From positions 39,772,961 through 39,836,960 of the forward strand of contig OY747713.1 of the NCBI GenBank assembly GCA_963556495.2: a stretch of DNA of 64,000 bases. The letters are read 5' to 3'. The DNA comes from Valencia hispanica. Lineage: Eukaryota; Chordata; Actinopteri; Cyprinodontiformes; Valenciidae. Every line of letters begins with the position of its first letter. The stretch's first letter is position 1. A program made the translations under genes and the position numbers. This document shows positions 1 through 13,071 of the stretch, one piece after another. A model generated the notes under the pieces. The model did no database searches, was not told the origin of the DNA, and worked only from the letters and a program-made list of their open reading frames with translations.

Positions 1-3000
1 ACTCCAACCTGTTTCATACTTTAACACAACCAGTTTTATTACTAGATCTAGTTGATCCACTGGAACAAAGAAGGTGACAACAGCCACAAACTACCAGTCA
101 GGCTTTAAATTTTGCTACAAAAATGACTGTCATCATTAATGGTTCCATTCAAAAAATGAAATTTTTTTTTAGATTTTTGTTTTGAATATCGATACAATAT
201 CGGGAAATAAAATATCGCGATATATCAGTGTATCGATATTTTCTTACATCCTTAATATTTATAGCTAAATCTGAGCACATTACTTAATTCTAACTACTTT
301 TGCGTACTACTACTTTTCAGATGGATGACGATTACTTTAGTCGACAATATTGGAAAAAGAAACATTCTTTACCCAAGCTAACATGAGGTAATCTGCTCCA
401 CTGTCTAATCATGGCTTCCAAATTGTGAAAGTAAAGTTGTTAAACTCTAAAATGTTGTATAGTTAGGGGCCCCATTGCATGAACACACTAGGAAATCTGA
501 CACAATCTTATTGTGGAATTAGAACAAAAATGCTGCCGTTTTTAGATAACTGGTGATCTATTAGTTGTAGTACCAGCAGTGAAGGACGGTCTTCAATGAA
601 AGTATTGTTGTTGCTGCGGTCTAAACCTGGGAGAGACTTGAGAATCCAGAGGATGCAACAGATATATTTCAAGGAAACAAGCAATGTCATTTATAAGCCT
701 AGAATAAACAGCTACAAGACGTGATTTCCACTATCAAGGCGAACTGTCTGGCTGCGCTGGAGAGACCTGCTGGTCCTCTCTTAATGCAGGATAATGAGAT
801 GATCAGCTGGAGGTGCGTGAGCATCTCCTCAGGAGCAGCTCCTCCCAAGAAGGAGATGAGCCGAACAGGAAGAGAGGGGGTAAAGAGGGGAGATGAGAAT
901 GCAAATGACATGCAACCATCTGAGACTCGTGATAAACTCTTCTTCCAGATAGAATCTCCTGTTAGCTGATGGATTTCAACCTGATTTGGAGAAGAAAAAA
1001 AAAAATCCCCTGACATTTATTCAGTTCCAAAAAGACAATCTGTGTTCAACTACTCATTCAGACTCTTCTAGAAAAAAAGGGTACTCTAAACATTACAGAT
1101 CAAAGATGATTCTCAGCCATTTTCTACTTTCGGCACATATAGCATGTTAACAAGATAGATTACTTGATTTTTTTTTAAAGGATGTCTTTCAGAGAAAAAA
1201 TTTCTAGAAAATACATGTTCTTCTATAAAAAAACTGCTTGCAGCTATTGAAATCCCCAAAATTTGTTTTAGCTGAAAACTTAAAATATTACAAAAGACCA
1301 ATAAAAGGGGCTTTTGTTACAGAAATATGTTATGCACATGTTGGGCCTCCACAAAGAAGATGCGCACCAAAAGGTCATCGCTGAGAATCTGGATATACCC
1401 AGAACGCTGATTCCAAGAAGATTGATGGAAAATTGAGTGGAAGGAAAAACGATAGCGGAAAACTGTAACCTTGAGAGGGTTGCATGCAACTTTATGACAT
1501 AGCGGGTTAAGATATTTAAATTGCCCTGTTGTGAACCTGACTTAATCCTTGTATACTTGTATGAATCCAAATATATAAGAGTTAGGATCTCACTAAAGAC
1601 GTCTTCAATGCAAGTGCTCAGTACGTAAAATGTTGAACGTATAAGTCCAGTAATAAATACTATGTAATGTGTTTTGGCCTTTATGTTTTGTCAGGGGTGA
1701 AATATGTTTGAAATACATTTAATTCATTTAGTCAGAATTGTTGCAGATGACAAACTTCTCAGTTACATCACATGGATAGCTTATGTTATATTTACAGTAT
1801 GTTGTGTCCAAAAAGTTTCCATAACAATAAATTAAACTCAGTATGTAGGTTCATCCTGGTTTGACATAATTTTGCACACACTTGTTAGCTAGACAGCTTC
1901 TCAAATCTCAAATTGTTCTTGGTTAGAGCTGAAACTAGATATTTACTTAGGGTGCATGTAAACACACATTACCTTTAGACTATACCCCTTCCTGTTTTGG
2001 ACCAGTTTAGGATTACCCAAATAATTTCTGTTTGCTAAACGGCAGAATAACTAGGGTTTTTTTAAATCTTCAAATTAACTTCCCATCTGATGTCCTGAGA
2101 TGTTGCACCAATATTTCCCGATAACGTTCTTTCCTTTCCAATGCTCCTCCATTTACACCAGTGAAGTGCTTCTTCCCACAGCAAAACACTCCTGCAAAAC
2201 CATGCTGCCATACTGTCGTTCCCTCCTCCCATATCCTCCAATTGTAGCAATAGTTATTAAGGCCAGATATTTAAAGTTTAGTTGCACTTTATTTCAGGAC
2301 AAATTAAAAAAAAAAAAAAATTAAGGATGTTTTTCCTGATAGGATTTGCAAAGTGTAATCTAGCATTTTATGTTGATTTTGGAGTCATGGCTTCCTCCTT
2401 GCTTTCCTTTCAGCCGTACATATATGCGCACATACTTTTGTCAACAGATTAACACCTTAACAGGCATATGAAAACCTTGGCAAGTCTGGTTCATTGCAGG
2501 GTACAAAGCCATGATACCGTCATTTGGGGTTTACCAAATTAATCAGAGGGACAGTCATTTAAATGGGTATAAACTTGTTAATTTTTGAGGATATTAATGA
2601 AGAATTCTCTAAAAAAGTAACTTGTGTATTTTTCTTCTGTTTAGCGAACTGACCTAAAATGTTTATTCCGATCTAACCTCACTGTGACAAAAAAGTTACC
2701 TTGAAATACTTTTTCTTTAATCATTTGTGGCAGTAATATCATGTGGAAAGAGAATGCGCTTTGCAACAGCGGCTCATTTTAGCAGGCTAGTTTTGCTATC
2801 ACCCCGAACATGGCCTTTACCTGCTTCCTTCGCTTAGTGTTGATGTTCTCTGCTGTCAGAAATGTTATTGCTGCCAGTAAAATGAAACGTTTATCAGCAC
2901 CAATTTTAGAAGACATTTTATTACCTTTAGAATGTTTATGTTAAAAGTTGAAAACTCATATGTAAGATGGGCTGGAACACATAGGCAGCTCTGCATGACT

Positions 3001-3918
3001 CTTTTTTTGTTTGTTTTTTTGTTTTTTTTTAGTAGGTGCCACACAAACACATCCCGGAGCACATTCGGTGGTATGGCATCTGATCCAGACATCAGGCGCA
3101 CTTTGTCACACCTCACAGAGCATCAGAGAGCTGGAGGAAAGTCTTATGAACTCCAAAGGTTAATGATGAGTCACAGAATGTGGTATCGCCGGAAATATTT
3201 GGCTGCACATTGAAGATGCGGCTGCCTTTTATAATGAGGTCTACCTTTTACAGAAAAAAAAATAACCCTCACACATTCCTTAAAGGAGCATGTCAGGAAT
3301 TGGTGCAGCAAAGATCCTGAGACTGAAAGTGCATGAGGAGGGCTTTGAGAACAGGCGTCTTCTTAATCAAGCACTGTAGATTCTTATGTTGATAATGTCC
3401 CGTACTGATTCTGATGTCTGATTCCTTTAACAAGGATCTGTGTGTCTTCTGTACTATACATACCCTGTTAAAGTGTGACGAGTCCTTATTTTTTAATTTT
3501 TTTAATTTTATTTTTTTTACAGCAAGGCTCTAAGCTGTCAAAAATAATTATTTTATAACGGAAGCTGGCCACATTGTTAGTTTGTAGCTCCTTCAAATTA
3601 CAGTACCAAATAAATTACAAGCAAATGCAAATGCATGAAATTGTGCTTGTCATTACAATGGGGATACATTTGATCATTCATCACCATCAAACTGTACTAA
3701 ACAAACACAAGCAAGGAACAGAAAATGCGACAGTGTCAGGTAAGTTAAGGAGCAGTCGACACTGCTATGTGTGCAATTACAACTCTTTGTGTTCTTCATG
3801 TGTTTCTTGAGTTAATGGTTAAAACAGAGATTTGGTCAATGGCAATCGAAGTTAAGGCTAGGTGTAGTTAAATGTTAAATGGACAGACAAGCAGGAGTGA
3901 CTTTAACCGCAAAATAAA
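1..3918. other. Unique-looking AT-rich sequence, no gene recognised
   Basis: No open frame here has a recognisable domain. The stretch contains homopolymer tracts (A-run at 2307-2321, T-rich blocks at 3001-3030 and 3489-3520) and a hairpin at about 184-242. At 3033-3213 a frame of about 60 codons follows a long T-rich tract ending in AG, which resembles a splice acceptor. I see no donor, partner exon or known protein family, so I do not call it a gene. Confidence 0.6.
184..242. repeat. AT-rich inverted repeat (hairpin)
   Basis: The segment is dense in ATCGAT and ATATCG words. AATATCGATAC near its left end is the reverse complement of GTATCGATATT near its right end, giving arms of 11 bp around a CGCGATAT core. 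Palindromic ends of this type are common at the edges of small DNA transposons in fish, but I cannot find the partner end. Confidence 0.5.
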
Positions 3919-6452
3919 GGCCGGTTTCCACTATCGGAACTTCAGGGTAATTTAACCTGATCTTTTTCTGACAGGGTAATCTGTCGGCCCGCTCCTCTCA
4001 GCCGCCGTGTCTCCATACACAATCTGCCGTTTAAGGAATCAGCTAAAGACATCCGCATCTCACCAGGGCCGGATTATGTCAGCAGAGGCCCCTGGGCACA
4101 AAATGTTCAAAGGGCCCCCTCGTCGGCAAAAAAAAAAATCATTTAAATAGGATTTTCACCACAGTCTTGTAAAACTGCATTGCTCATCTGAGGGCAACAA
4201 TATCAAGACAACACAGTGGTGTAACTCCCTTGCCTATGTAAACACAACCTGCTTGATCTCACCTCCACCAGGCCAGGACTACAATTTAGATTGTTCCATA
4301 ACTTAATCACAAAAACTCACTCATACTCGATACTTTTTCTTTCCTGTCACTTCTCTCCTCTTTCACAGCGCTCCTTCAGTTCTTTTGCCTCTCAGCTCTT
4401 CAATGCTGCCCTTCTTTGTCTCTGTCTGTCTTCCCCCTATTTTTCTTTCTCTTTTATTTATAAAAAAATAGGGCAATCAGTTTAAGTAAACTCGACTCAT
4501 ACTTTAAAGCATTTGATCATAAATGGAAAATGAATGCAAAGTAAAAACAAATGTTTTTCCGTTTACATAATAATGTGTTTAATAAACCTGTATCTATATC
4601 TCTAAACTCCTGTTTCTCCATCCTCCTCTACTGTCTCTTTCCTCCTCCTCTCCTGTTTTTCATAAGTAAAACCATGAGAACAGGGCTCTTGTCTAGGAAT
4701 GCACAATGTATTGACATCAACTTCGGTATCTCCCCATGTTAGTCATTTTTTAACATATTGTATTGGTCCGATAAGTAAAACTGAGCCAATATTAAAAATC
4801 ACTGTTCATTTCCATCTTTGTAAGAGATTAATGTAATATTTATAACATTGTAAATAATAGTTATTGGCCATAAGAACAACAATATCAAATGTTTTGGTCG
4901 CTACTTTTGACTCTGTCCTCCATGATGTGCTGCCCCAGCCTTTCTGTCCATCTCTTTATGAGTTCACTAAGGAAATGACCAAACTGACAGATAAATGCCA
5001 TCAAAGTGAACACTATGTGCTGATCCAAGTAATTCATCATCACCACAGAAACCTCTTTCACCTAAAAACTGACTGACAGCAACGACCCGCCTGAGCAGAA
5101 CCTCCCACCAGTACCGCGTCTCTCCCTCCAGCTGGTCCAGTTTAGCTTTCTGTCCTGCTACCAGTGGCTGATGCTAGCAGCACACTGATGCCATGATTAG
5201 AGCTTTCCTCATGGTCACACACGCATTCCAAGTGTTTCCAGTGAGAGAAACCACTAATGTACTGGTTTTATTTGCTCCAAATAAGATGCAGGGGAAACAA
5301 AAGATACTAGCCTACCTGTGGTCGGTGAACATGTGATCCAGTCTGAAGAAACTTTTTCTCCACTTGGGAAGTGACAACAGATCATTAGGTTTGGCTCACT
5401 TTACCGCCCAAGCCTCGATCACGGGATGAAGCTGGACATCTGGTCGCCCGATTATTAAAAGCAGCAGCTCCACCATCGATAACAACAGCGTAAGCATTTA
5501 TATGTTAGGTGTCCCCCACAATGCTGCGTCCCACAGCGGATAAACCCAGTTTGAGCTGCTGCTGCTACAGCTAGCCTCACGTTGTGTAGCTAATGCAGTC
5601 CCCTCCGAACAGGTTCATTGGCTCACCATCATCCACCATGTCTTATTTTTTCTGATTTTCCTCCTTAGGTTTTACACAGAACATGTCAGTAGATGACAGA
5701 CTTCCTAATAAACACGTCTTCTTCTCATCTTTCTCTCTTTCATTTATAGAAACCGCCTTTTTAGATTCTCTTAGGACTACTCCTACTGTCCGGTGACAGT
5801 CAGCGGAGGGCTACTTGTTGGGGCAGGGGCGGGGCATGTTACCATGGTTTCCACAACTGCGCCTTAGGGACTATGTAACTTTGTTAGGGTAAAAAAAAAA
5901 TGGTGTGGATCTTATTGGTTATCTCCGCCAGCAACCCATCTCTGCCATATTTGAAATATGAAGACTATTTTTTCTTCTTCCTTAAACTGCTCATGTGGGC
6001 CCCCCAGTGGGTGTGGGCCCCTGGGGCTGTCCCCATAATGCCCATTGGATAATCCGGCCTTGCATATCACGACAGCTTAAAAAGGCGCCCAGAGCAGCAG
6101 AAATAACGAGAGATCAACATGGAAGAAGCAGGGCATGTTGCTCTGCTTCTGTTTTGCAGTTGTTATAAACTGCTTCGCCAGCAACTCTTCTTATTTTTAC
6201 AAAGCCGGTTGTTTGGCCTACGTCTGCTTATTTTCCCTCTGAATTACAACCAATCATTGCGACCTAACCACAGCTCACTCTGAGAGACTCAATCGGGCCA
6301 TTTTTTAGTACATACCCTCATACAGATAATCCCTCGGTTCCTGAAATGGCCCCGAAAACGGTCCCGTCGGCTCGGCCCAATGAAGCGGAGACACCACCAT
6401 TTCGGGAAAGTCCGGTCAGATTACCCTGAAGTTCCGATAGTGGAAATGCGCC
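3919..6452. mobile_element. Non-autonomous DNA transposon, possibly PIF/Harbinger-like, with 27-bp perfect TIRs
   Basis: Positions 3925-3951 and 6420-6446 are perfect 27-bp inverted repeats; the left copy starts TTTCCACTATCGGAACTTCA. A few further bases outside (GGC on each side) may extend the termini. The inner flanks also resemble each other, with CCGTGTCTCC-like words near both ends. No transposase frame survives. A short frame starting at about 6119 reads MEEAGHVALLLF, reminiscent of the Leu-rich start that precedes Harbinger transposases, but this is weak. The target duplication is not resolved. The element is interrupted by a hAT-like insertion, so its own length was about 0.5 kb. Confidence 0.65.
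4064..6062. mobile_element. Non-autonomous hAT-like transposon with 8-bp target duplication
   Basis: The left end reads CAGGGCCGGATTAT and the right end, reverse-complemented, reads CAAGGCCGGATTAT (13 of 14 identical). Subterminal GGCCCC/GGGGCC blocks also mirror each other. Flanking 8-mers are CATCTCAC (4056-4063) and CATATCAC (6063-6070), 7 of 8 identical. That is the duplication length known for hAT transposition. The two-kilobase interior holds no frame with a BED finger or hAT dimerisation motif, so it is non-autonomous. It sits inside the 27-bp-TIR element and is therefore younger than it. Confidence 0.7.
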
Positions 6453-6639
6453 TGTTGTTGTCCAAGGGAGACCAGTTGGTTCTATGAAGCTAAAGTATCA
6501 GCTTAGACATGACATGTCTTGGTAGATTTGTTGTTGTGGTATATTCATTCCATTTTCAGGTGATGCACTGATCAGAGCACCACCAATAAATGAGTAATTT
6601 CACCATTATTGACTTTAAAAAAGGTTAGAACTGTGCAAC

Positions 6640-6958
6640 CAGCTTGATCACACAGTGCTGTGGAATGGCATCCCATTTTTCAGCCAGTATTTTATGCACG
6701 TCAGTATGGTTGTGTCATTTATTCTAGCACAAACAGGAAACACAAGCTGAGTGTTCAGTGGAGTTGAGATCAGGAATGCAAGCAGCCCATTCCATCCCTC
6801 CATTCCAATTCTGGAGGCAGTCTCTGATAAACCCCTCTCTGTGGTAGAGATAATTAACATTTTGGAAAATAGAGTCTATAGCTAACCATAGAGATACGGA
6901 ATTGCCACTGGTTGCAGCATTTCATCTTGCCCTGAGAAGCCTCCAATGACAACAAATA
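6640..6958 (-). pseudogene. Tc1/mariner transposase relic, C-terminal part
   Basis: Read on the minus strand, frames contain WNGG-MEW-ACIPDLNS-TEH-like and EKWDAIPQHC words. These match the last catalytic block (PDLNPIEH) and the C-terminal EEWDAIPQ motif of one fish Tc1-like transposase family. Stops and frameshifts interrupt it, and the third catalytic position lies in a broken frame. Only the C-terminal third is present, with no terminal repeats found. A second relic of the same family lies at about 9355-9775. Confidence 0.6.
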
Positions 6959-7076
6959 TTTATTGACCGTTGAGAGTGATTTATCCCCTCACAAAATATC
7001 ACAATAAATTAACCAAAGGTAATGAAGTGGCATTGGCAACTTTTTGGGAGGTGCAATCCAGATACCCTTTGTTACT

Positions 7077-7690
7077 TAAAGTCAGGTTCACATTGTTCAT
7101 TTTTCGGCCGTGGCAAAGGACTGCTTCATGTCACACTGAGCAGGCTCTAGAAACATGGCACACTGTACGGCCCAATATTTCAGTGAGTCAAACTCAACGA
7201 CGTCTCGCTGTAGCTGCACAGGCAAACGTCTCTAATGTATATCGCCAAAAAGCCTACGTCAGTAAAAGCAGACAGATACCCAATATGGGAACAAAAAAAT
7301 GTCTATACACTCTTTGCTGTCAAAGCTCAATGAATGTGGCTTCTTTGTTAGTCTATTTATTGGTCTACTTGTTATTTCGTGTAGCCTTCATTGTTGCTAG
7401 CGCTAATACTTCCAACTGTTGCATTGTACTCTCGTCACTCGTTTTTTGCATCACACTCTGAGTGTATTTCCATTGGTCCATTGCAGGCTGGAGTCGTAGA
7501 TTTCATGACACTGCTTGAGGACTGTTGGGGGCCGGATTTGGTCGTGAGAGTGCTCAATCAGCTGTCAGAGGGCCCGTCACACTGGATAGCCACAGACCTG
7601 CGAATCACGCTCACTGTTTTTTCACGACGTTTCTTGACGAAAGATTTGTCTATGATGGCCAAAAATCGCACAATGTGAACTGGGCTTAAG
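7077..7690. mobile_element. MITE-like element with imperfect TIRs
   Basis: The left end at about 7081 reads GTCAGGTTCACATTG and then a CATTTTTCGGCC word. The right end, reverse-complemented from 7689, reads AAGCCCAGTTCACATTG and then GATTTTTGGCC. The two ends share CAGTTCACATTG-like and TTTTTNGGCC blocks. TTA or TTAA occurs at both outer edges and may be the target site. The interior, about 600 bp, has no transposase frame. Confidence 0.5.
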
Positions 7691-9354
7691 GGAAACTATC
7701 AGACTTTTCACTACTGCCAAAAATCATTGTCAGATCAAAAAACACCAATTTCATTTTCTGTGCAAAGTTTTAATGAGAATTAATTTTAAAGTGAAGTGAA
7801 TTTTAAAGTGAAGTCTACTCAATATGTGATTACTGAAGGCAGTTAATTGTGCTGGGTTTCACTTTGGCTATTAGAGTAAAGAAGGCTGCAAACAAACGCA
7901 TTTGGGATTTTTATTTCCATGTTACAAATATGACTACTGCATCATCCACTTCAGTCCATCACATTAAATCTTAATAAAGTGAATAAAGTTGGTGGCTGCA
8001 ATGTGACATATGAAAAGGCTGAATAGTTATTAATAGAATTGCAAGGCACTGTAAACCCACATAGGTTACTTTGGTTACAGATATTAAAAAGGGGGAAAGG
8101 AGGTCAAATGAATTTGGATCCAATAAGACAGTGGAGATAGCAAAGGAAATAAGTCAAAGGGAAAGTAGAAAAATTAGAAATCTTAGGCTTAGACAGTGCT
8201 GATTAATGATCTCTGGTGCCTTTTAATAATAAAAAAAAATCTATGCCCAACAGCCAAGAGGGGGTAAAAAATCTCTTCGGGCTGTAGGCATACTATATCA
8301 AAACATATTTCATAAGTCAGACTTCCAAGAAGCCAATACAGTAAATTTATCACAAAGAGCACATTAAAAAGCCAGGCAAGTACCTGATCAATATTGTTTA
8401 GGCAGCTAAAACAAAGATTTTCAATGATAGGAAAGAAGAAAGCCATGGCGAAAGAAGGGCTAGGCTAAGAAATCTTGGCATGTACTTTGTCTAGAGTTTT
8501 CTTCTGCTCCAGCTGGTGGCACAGAAGGAGACTTTCTCTGTAAACCAATGTTTAAGCTGCTAGGAATTTTTGCCGCGGTGGCATGTAAGGGTCGTAGTTT
8601 CATTCATTTTGAGGTGATTGAGCTCCAAACAGCCAGGCGTGCTTGAGAGAATGTGTGCAGTGACGTGATGACGCACATACGTATCCAGGTACGCGCGTTC
8701 ACAAGCAGGCGATTTTCTCCGTCAATTATCCGCTAGATAAGCTAAGCTAGCCAGCCCAAACACCCACACAAACTCCAAGTCAAAGAGGAGAACATTTTGT
8801 CCAGAGCTACAAAAAGAGCAAAAATGGCCTCTGACCATCATAGAGCTCGACTAAAGAGCATCACGGAAGTTCGTATTTTGCTGACTGCAGATCCTCTAAC
8901 AACCACATAGTGGCAGCACTCTCAGCAAAACTCCGCAGAGTAGCTTTAAGCTGCACATCATCTCATGAGACCAAAATGCAAAGCACATAAGCAACAGTGT
9001 TATGTGGTATGATCTACAGTTTAGTTAAGTGTGCATTGCTTGAGTCAGTAAATATTTGTACTTTCTCTGTTTTTGACCAATAAACTTAGCTCAAGATTTT
9101 TGGAACATTTGTGTTTGGATATTGATAATAAAGTAGTGGTATTAGTTCTGCTCATATTTTTTTTAAATTGGGGCCATTTTCAAAAGACATAAAATTGTGG
9201 ATTAAGAGAGACTAGTACGTGGGCTGTGCAAAAGAAAAAAACTGGACAAATCCTGTCGGTTGTTGGCTCTCGTTTTGTGTTGTTTATTAGATGAGATTAT
9301 TGAGGTTTAAAGAGAAAAGACATATTGGCAATTTAACAATTTATTCATTTGAAA
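7691..9354. other. No gene recognised
   Basis: No domain-bearing frame. A 16-bp direct repeat (AATTTTAAAGTGAAGT, twice around 7784-7815) is the only local structure seen. The part around 8560-8940 is more GC-rich and may be an old transposon, but I find no termini. Confidence 0.5.
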
Positions 9355-9775
9355 AACAGGGACCTCCGTGGTGGATAGGAGGACAGTACCTAACCATACC
9401 AGTCTAGAGCCTCCTCCTTATGGTCACCAGCTTGGTCTCAGTGCTGTGGGATGACATTTCATTCTTCAACCAGCATATAATCCAAGTCAACCTATTTGGT
9501 TGTGGTGGTTGCTCTGGCACAAAAAGCACACCTAAGCTGATCCCAGCAGTGTCTGGTGGTATTGATTTCAGAAATGCATGCATTCCAAATTCTGGATGGT
9601 GTATTCACATTGTGAGGGACAGAGGTTGCAGAATCTCATCAATTCATCTCTCTGCTTTGAGAATACCTCTTGCCTCTCAAACCCAAAAATGTATTTTCCT
9701 AACAAATCTGGCACCATTTATGCTGAAATAAACAGACCTTTCAAGGGTAAAGGATTCATTACGATGTTGTAGCCT
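9355..9775 (-). pseudogene. Tc1/mariner transposase relic, same family as the one at 6.6 kb
   Basis: The plus strand has GTCACCAGCTTGGTCTCAGT, a GGGATGACATTTCATTC word and AAGCTGATCCCAGCA. These are recognisable as the antisense of the C-terminal half of a common fish Tc1-like transposase. The reading frame is destroyed. The 103-codon open frame on the opposite strand at 9420-9731 is therefore a non-coding shadow. Confidence 0.5.
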
Positions 9776-11399
9776 CATGTCAAAGAACTAAGCAAACAAA
9801 CAGATTTCCCCCTACTTCCTGTGCTAAATTCAGTTAAGCAACCACAGAATATTTTCTTGCCCTTAACTAGCTGCTCCTAGCAATACTCCTCTAAAACATC
9901 CTGCGTTAGATTAACCACAATACTTTTTCTGGATATTTTGTCTTTTCATGGAAACTGAGATGAATCCTTGAGTGTTTCTCCTGCGCTGCCCCTGACCTCT
10001 TAACCTGAAAACAACTGAAAAACATCCACAGGTCACACCTCCATGCCTCTCCCTGTTGTTTCCCCTTTGGTATGAGGTAGAGGCAAACATCTGACTCAGC
10101 TTTTTGCTTATTTCATTAGTTCTTCTTAACTCTGGCTCTCTGTCCTGGAAATGAGGACACTGATGTGATTGAATTACCCCACCTCCTCCTCTCCCCCGTT
10201 TTTCCCTTCGTTTGTTTTTTTTGTGTACCGTTTGCACTTTCCCTGCTCTGAGCCAGGTTTCAGTGCTGTTGTTGCACTTTCTCCTGCCTTGCGTAACCGC
10301 GCAGCAGTTGTGTTGCGTTGCACCCTCCATCTCCTCTTCCCCTGGTGGGATGGGCACTGAGGGAAACGGCGGCCCAGAAATCTGACCTTCATATTCCAGG
10401 ATTGTAGAAAAACAGCTCAGCTCCCAACAGGAGAGCATCATCGGACCTGTTTGACCTTCGCTGAAGTAGGATAAAGCACCAGGTTCTCTATTTGGACAAA
10501 GACCGGTGCTCTTAAATGACTCTGGCAACAATGAGTTTATTCCATTATTTATTGATGAATGTTTCGAGCTATCTGCTGTTCTCAGTGTCATTCACCACAG
10601 AGGGACACACGGGTACTTAAACACAGCAACCGATAGGATGAAAAGAAGGCTATTTTTTCCTCACAGTGAGATCCAATCAACAAACCCACGGGACTAGAAG
10701 TACAGCTTGTTATAAGCTCAAGATGTCTAAAACTGTATATTCATTCTTTAACATGCATAAATAATTCATAAGACAATTATACCAGCATGAAACAAAATAC
10801 CCAGGGTCCTTATTCTATAGAGCCATGAACTGAATTATTGAAGTGGAACTAATTTTACACTTCCAAGTCTGTTTACAGCTGCCCTGATGCTTGTAAAAAA
10901 AAAGAGGAAAATCTACTGTAATACCTCAAGATGTGTCACTAGAGATTAGACATACAGCACCATTATGAGGTGAATACCACTGATTGTCTCTTCTTTGTAG
11001 CACCTGAACGCAAGTGAACAAATATTTTATCATCAGAGTTGATGCGTTAGAAGCAGAAAACATGGACAAGGGAAAAGACATGAGCAGCTTTGATAAATGG
11101 CAAATTGTGAAGACTAGATTATTGGGTCACAATATCTAAAAATTTCTTTGTGGGGCATTTTTTACTGTCTACAGTGGTCAGTATCTCTCAAAAGAGGCCC
11201 AAGGACAGAAGAAGGATGAAGCAAGACTTGTGGCTACAAGTTCTTGATGTGAGATGGGAGTGAAGGGTAGAACGTGTGATCTGATCTAATAGAAAAACTG
11301 TTCCTTAGATTGTTAAAGATGCTATTGCCGGGTATGTGAGAAGGTTGTTGGAATACACAGGGTATCACAGTTTGTCGTGCACAGTTTGCAAAGGGGATA
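9776..11399. other. No gene recognised; one long chance frame
   Basis: A minus-strand frame of 226 codons occupies 9911-10591. It begins MTLRTADSSKHSS and is rich in Arg, Gly and Ser, with no domain, signal peptide or family I recognise. Low-complexity GGGG and basic runs suggest it is open by chance. No LINE, Tc1 or TIR signature was found in the stretch. Confidence 0.45.
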
Positions 11400-11795
11400 C
11401 AGACCACGACCATCTGCAAATATTTGAAATCCGCAAATACTTGAGACCCCCTCTAAAAAACCTTAAAACTGGTTATTTTAATAGTTCAAACATCAAATAT
11501 ACATTAATGTGCATTAATACTCTCAGGGGAAACTGTCTTATCACTACAGCAGAAGCTAACATTGACAGTCTTCCTTATCTCCACAGTTGGGTTTTGAGCC
11601 AATCAGAGGCTCTTGGATTGCCTGCTTTGGAAAAGTCAACCAATAGTGTGTCAAGTTTGTAGATATAGTCTATGAGAAAAAAACTTAAATTGGCCAATTT
11701 TCTGCAAATAACCGAAGTTAAGATCAACAGAAAAAAATCTGAATATAGGTGAAGCCGCAAATACTAAACAATGAATAGTAGGGGGGCCACTATTT
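11400..11795. mobile_element. DNA-transposon-like fragment with CCGCAAATA termini
   Basis: CCGCAAATACTTGAGACCCC near 11430 and GAAGCCGCAAATACTAAA near 11750, followed by GGGGGGCCACTATT, resemble the CCGCGAATA-type ends of pogo-like or hAT-like fish elements after loss of CpG. The ends are not clean inverted repeats here. I assign only the general class. Confidence 0.35.
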
Positions 11796-11916
11796 GGGGT
11801 TGTATAGCCTCAGACCAGTCAGGCTGCCCATGGTGAAGATTTTCAATCATCAAAAGCAAAAAGCAATGGACAGGGGGGAAAAAACAGATCAGGTGCTGTT
11901 TTAGTAAGCTTTGTGT

Positions 11917-12346
11917 TGCAAGGCAAGGCACTTTCATTTGTATAGAACACTTTCTACAACAAGGTAATTCAAGGTGCTTTACATGATTAGAGGATAAAGT
12001 AAATAAAAAAACAGACAAAGCATATGAGACTTAAAAAACCTTACATGAATTTAGGATACAGTAAAAACAGCAATAAAGCATGAAGCACACACAAAACATA
12101 TGATACATGAAAACATTACTCATGACTCAAAGGCAGCTCTAAACAGATGGATTTTTAGCCTTGATTTAAAAGACTTCAGTGTTTCAGCAGCTTTGCAGTT
12201 GTCTGGAGGTTTGTTCCAGATTAGAGGAGCAGAGAAACTGAAAGCTGCTTCTCCTTGTTTGGTTCCAATTCTAGGGGTGTTGAGTAGACTGGAAATAGAG
12301 GACCCGTGTGGTCTGGGGGGGTTGCTATAGTGACAGTTGATCTTCA
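11917..12346 (-). mobile_element. L2-type LINE, 5'-truncated (3' end only)
   Basis: On the minus strand, 12347-12120 encodes the C-terminal tail of a CR1/L2-group reverse transcriptase. Its words are NTPRIGTKQGEAAFSFSAP, LIWNKPPDNCKAAETLKSF and IHLFRAAFES, then a stop. The 3' UTR follows and ends at about 11917 in the tail (read on minus) AATGAAAGTGCCTTGCCTTG. The same family is found at 29.8-31.9 kb and 51.9-52.6 kb. It is heavily 5'-truncated, the usual outcome of target-primed reverse transcription. Confidence 0.75.
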
Positions 12347-12449
12347 AGATACTTTGGTGCCATGATTCTAAGGAATCATGTTTTCTGTGACATCACGTGG
12401 TTGATGTGCATTGCTTACCTGGGGAGCACAGTGTGATGGTTTGAGCAAA

Positions 12450-12800
12450 TATTTGTCAGGGAAACCTTGGGTCTTAACATCAGGTGGATTTTAAGTTTGG
12501 AAGTACAACCTACCTAATCCTTGCTGTAGGCCATGTAAACCCTTTATTGGAAATAAAATTCTCTGATGGCTGTTCTTCAGGTATGGTTAGAGAAACACCA
12601 TTCCAGATTTTCTAGATCTAAATCCAATAAAGCATCCGTGGGATGTGCTGGATAAATGAGTTGGACGTCATAACTTAAAGGACTGAGAGGTACCACAGTC
12701 CAATTTCTGGGGTCAAGTGGAGTCCATCCGAGCTCTCTTGCTTCCTTGTGGCAGCCTTGGGCTTGGCTATAGGCATGCATGAGTCAAATTTTGTAACTAA
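12450..12800 (+). pseudogene. Tc1/mariner transposase relic
   Basis: The plus strand at about 12602-12656 reads DFLDLNPIKHPWDVLDK in one frame, then hits a stop. This is the third-catalytic-residue region of a Tc1/mariner transposase (DLNPIEHPWDVLDK in intact relatives). Upstream, GTCAGGGAAACCTTGGGTC and downstream GGTCAAGTGGAGTCCAT match the same family's flanking coding sequence. Several stops and deletions make it inactive. No TIRs found. Confidence 0.6.
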
Positions 12801-13067
12801 TAAGTTGCTGAAATAAATCATGGTAGTAACTGCTTCCAAATAAAAAATATTTCATTCATAATATTGTCAATCCAACTTTTTTAAATCAATTTTTCTTGGG
12901 TTGTGCGAATCTGCTGACACTCTAAGGTGTAGCTCAATATTGCCAGCTGTGCCTGTTGCAAGGGCTGTGTGCGGGTGTAGGGGGGCGGGTTTGTTTGTAA
13001 TAGTTCTATTTTCTCCTATTTATATGTAAGTTATTGTTTATGAATCTATACACTGTAAATGTGTGTG

Positions 13068-13071
<4 letters not shown>

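Noticed and set aside
3033..3213. Possible terminal exon after a T-rich tract
   Set aside because: The AG after the T-tract is followed directly by TAG in one frame. The peptide matches nothing I know and no upstream exon is evident.
9911..10591. 226-codon minus-strand open frame
   Set aside because: Low-complexity basic composition, no domain, no splice context, no codon-level sign of selection visible. Treated as chance.
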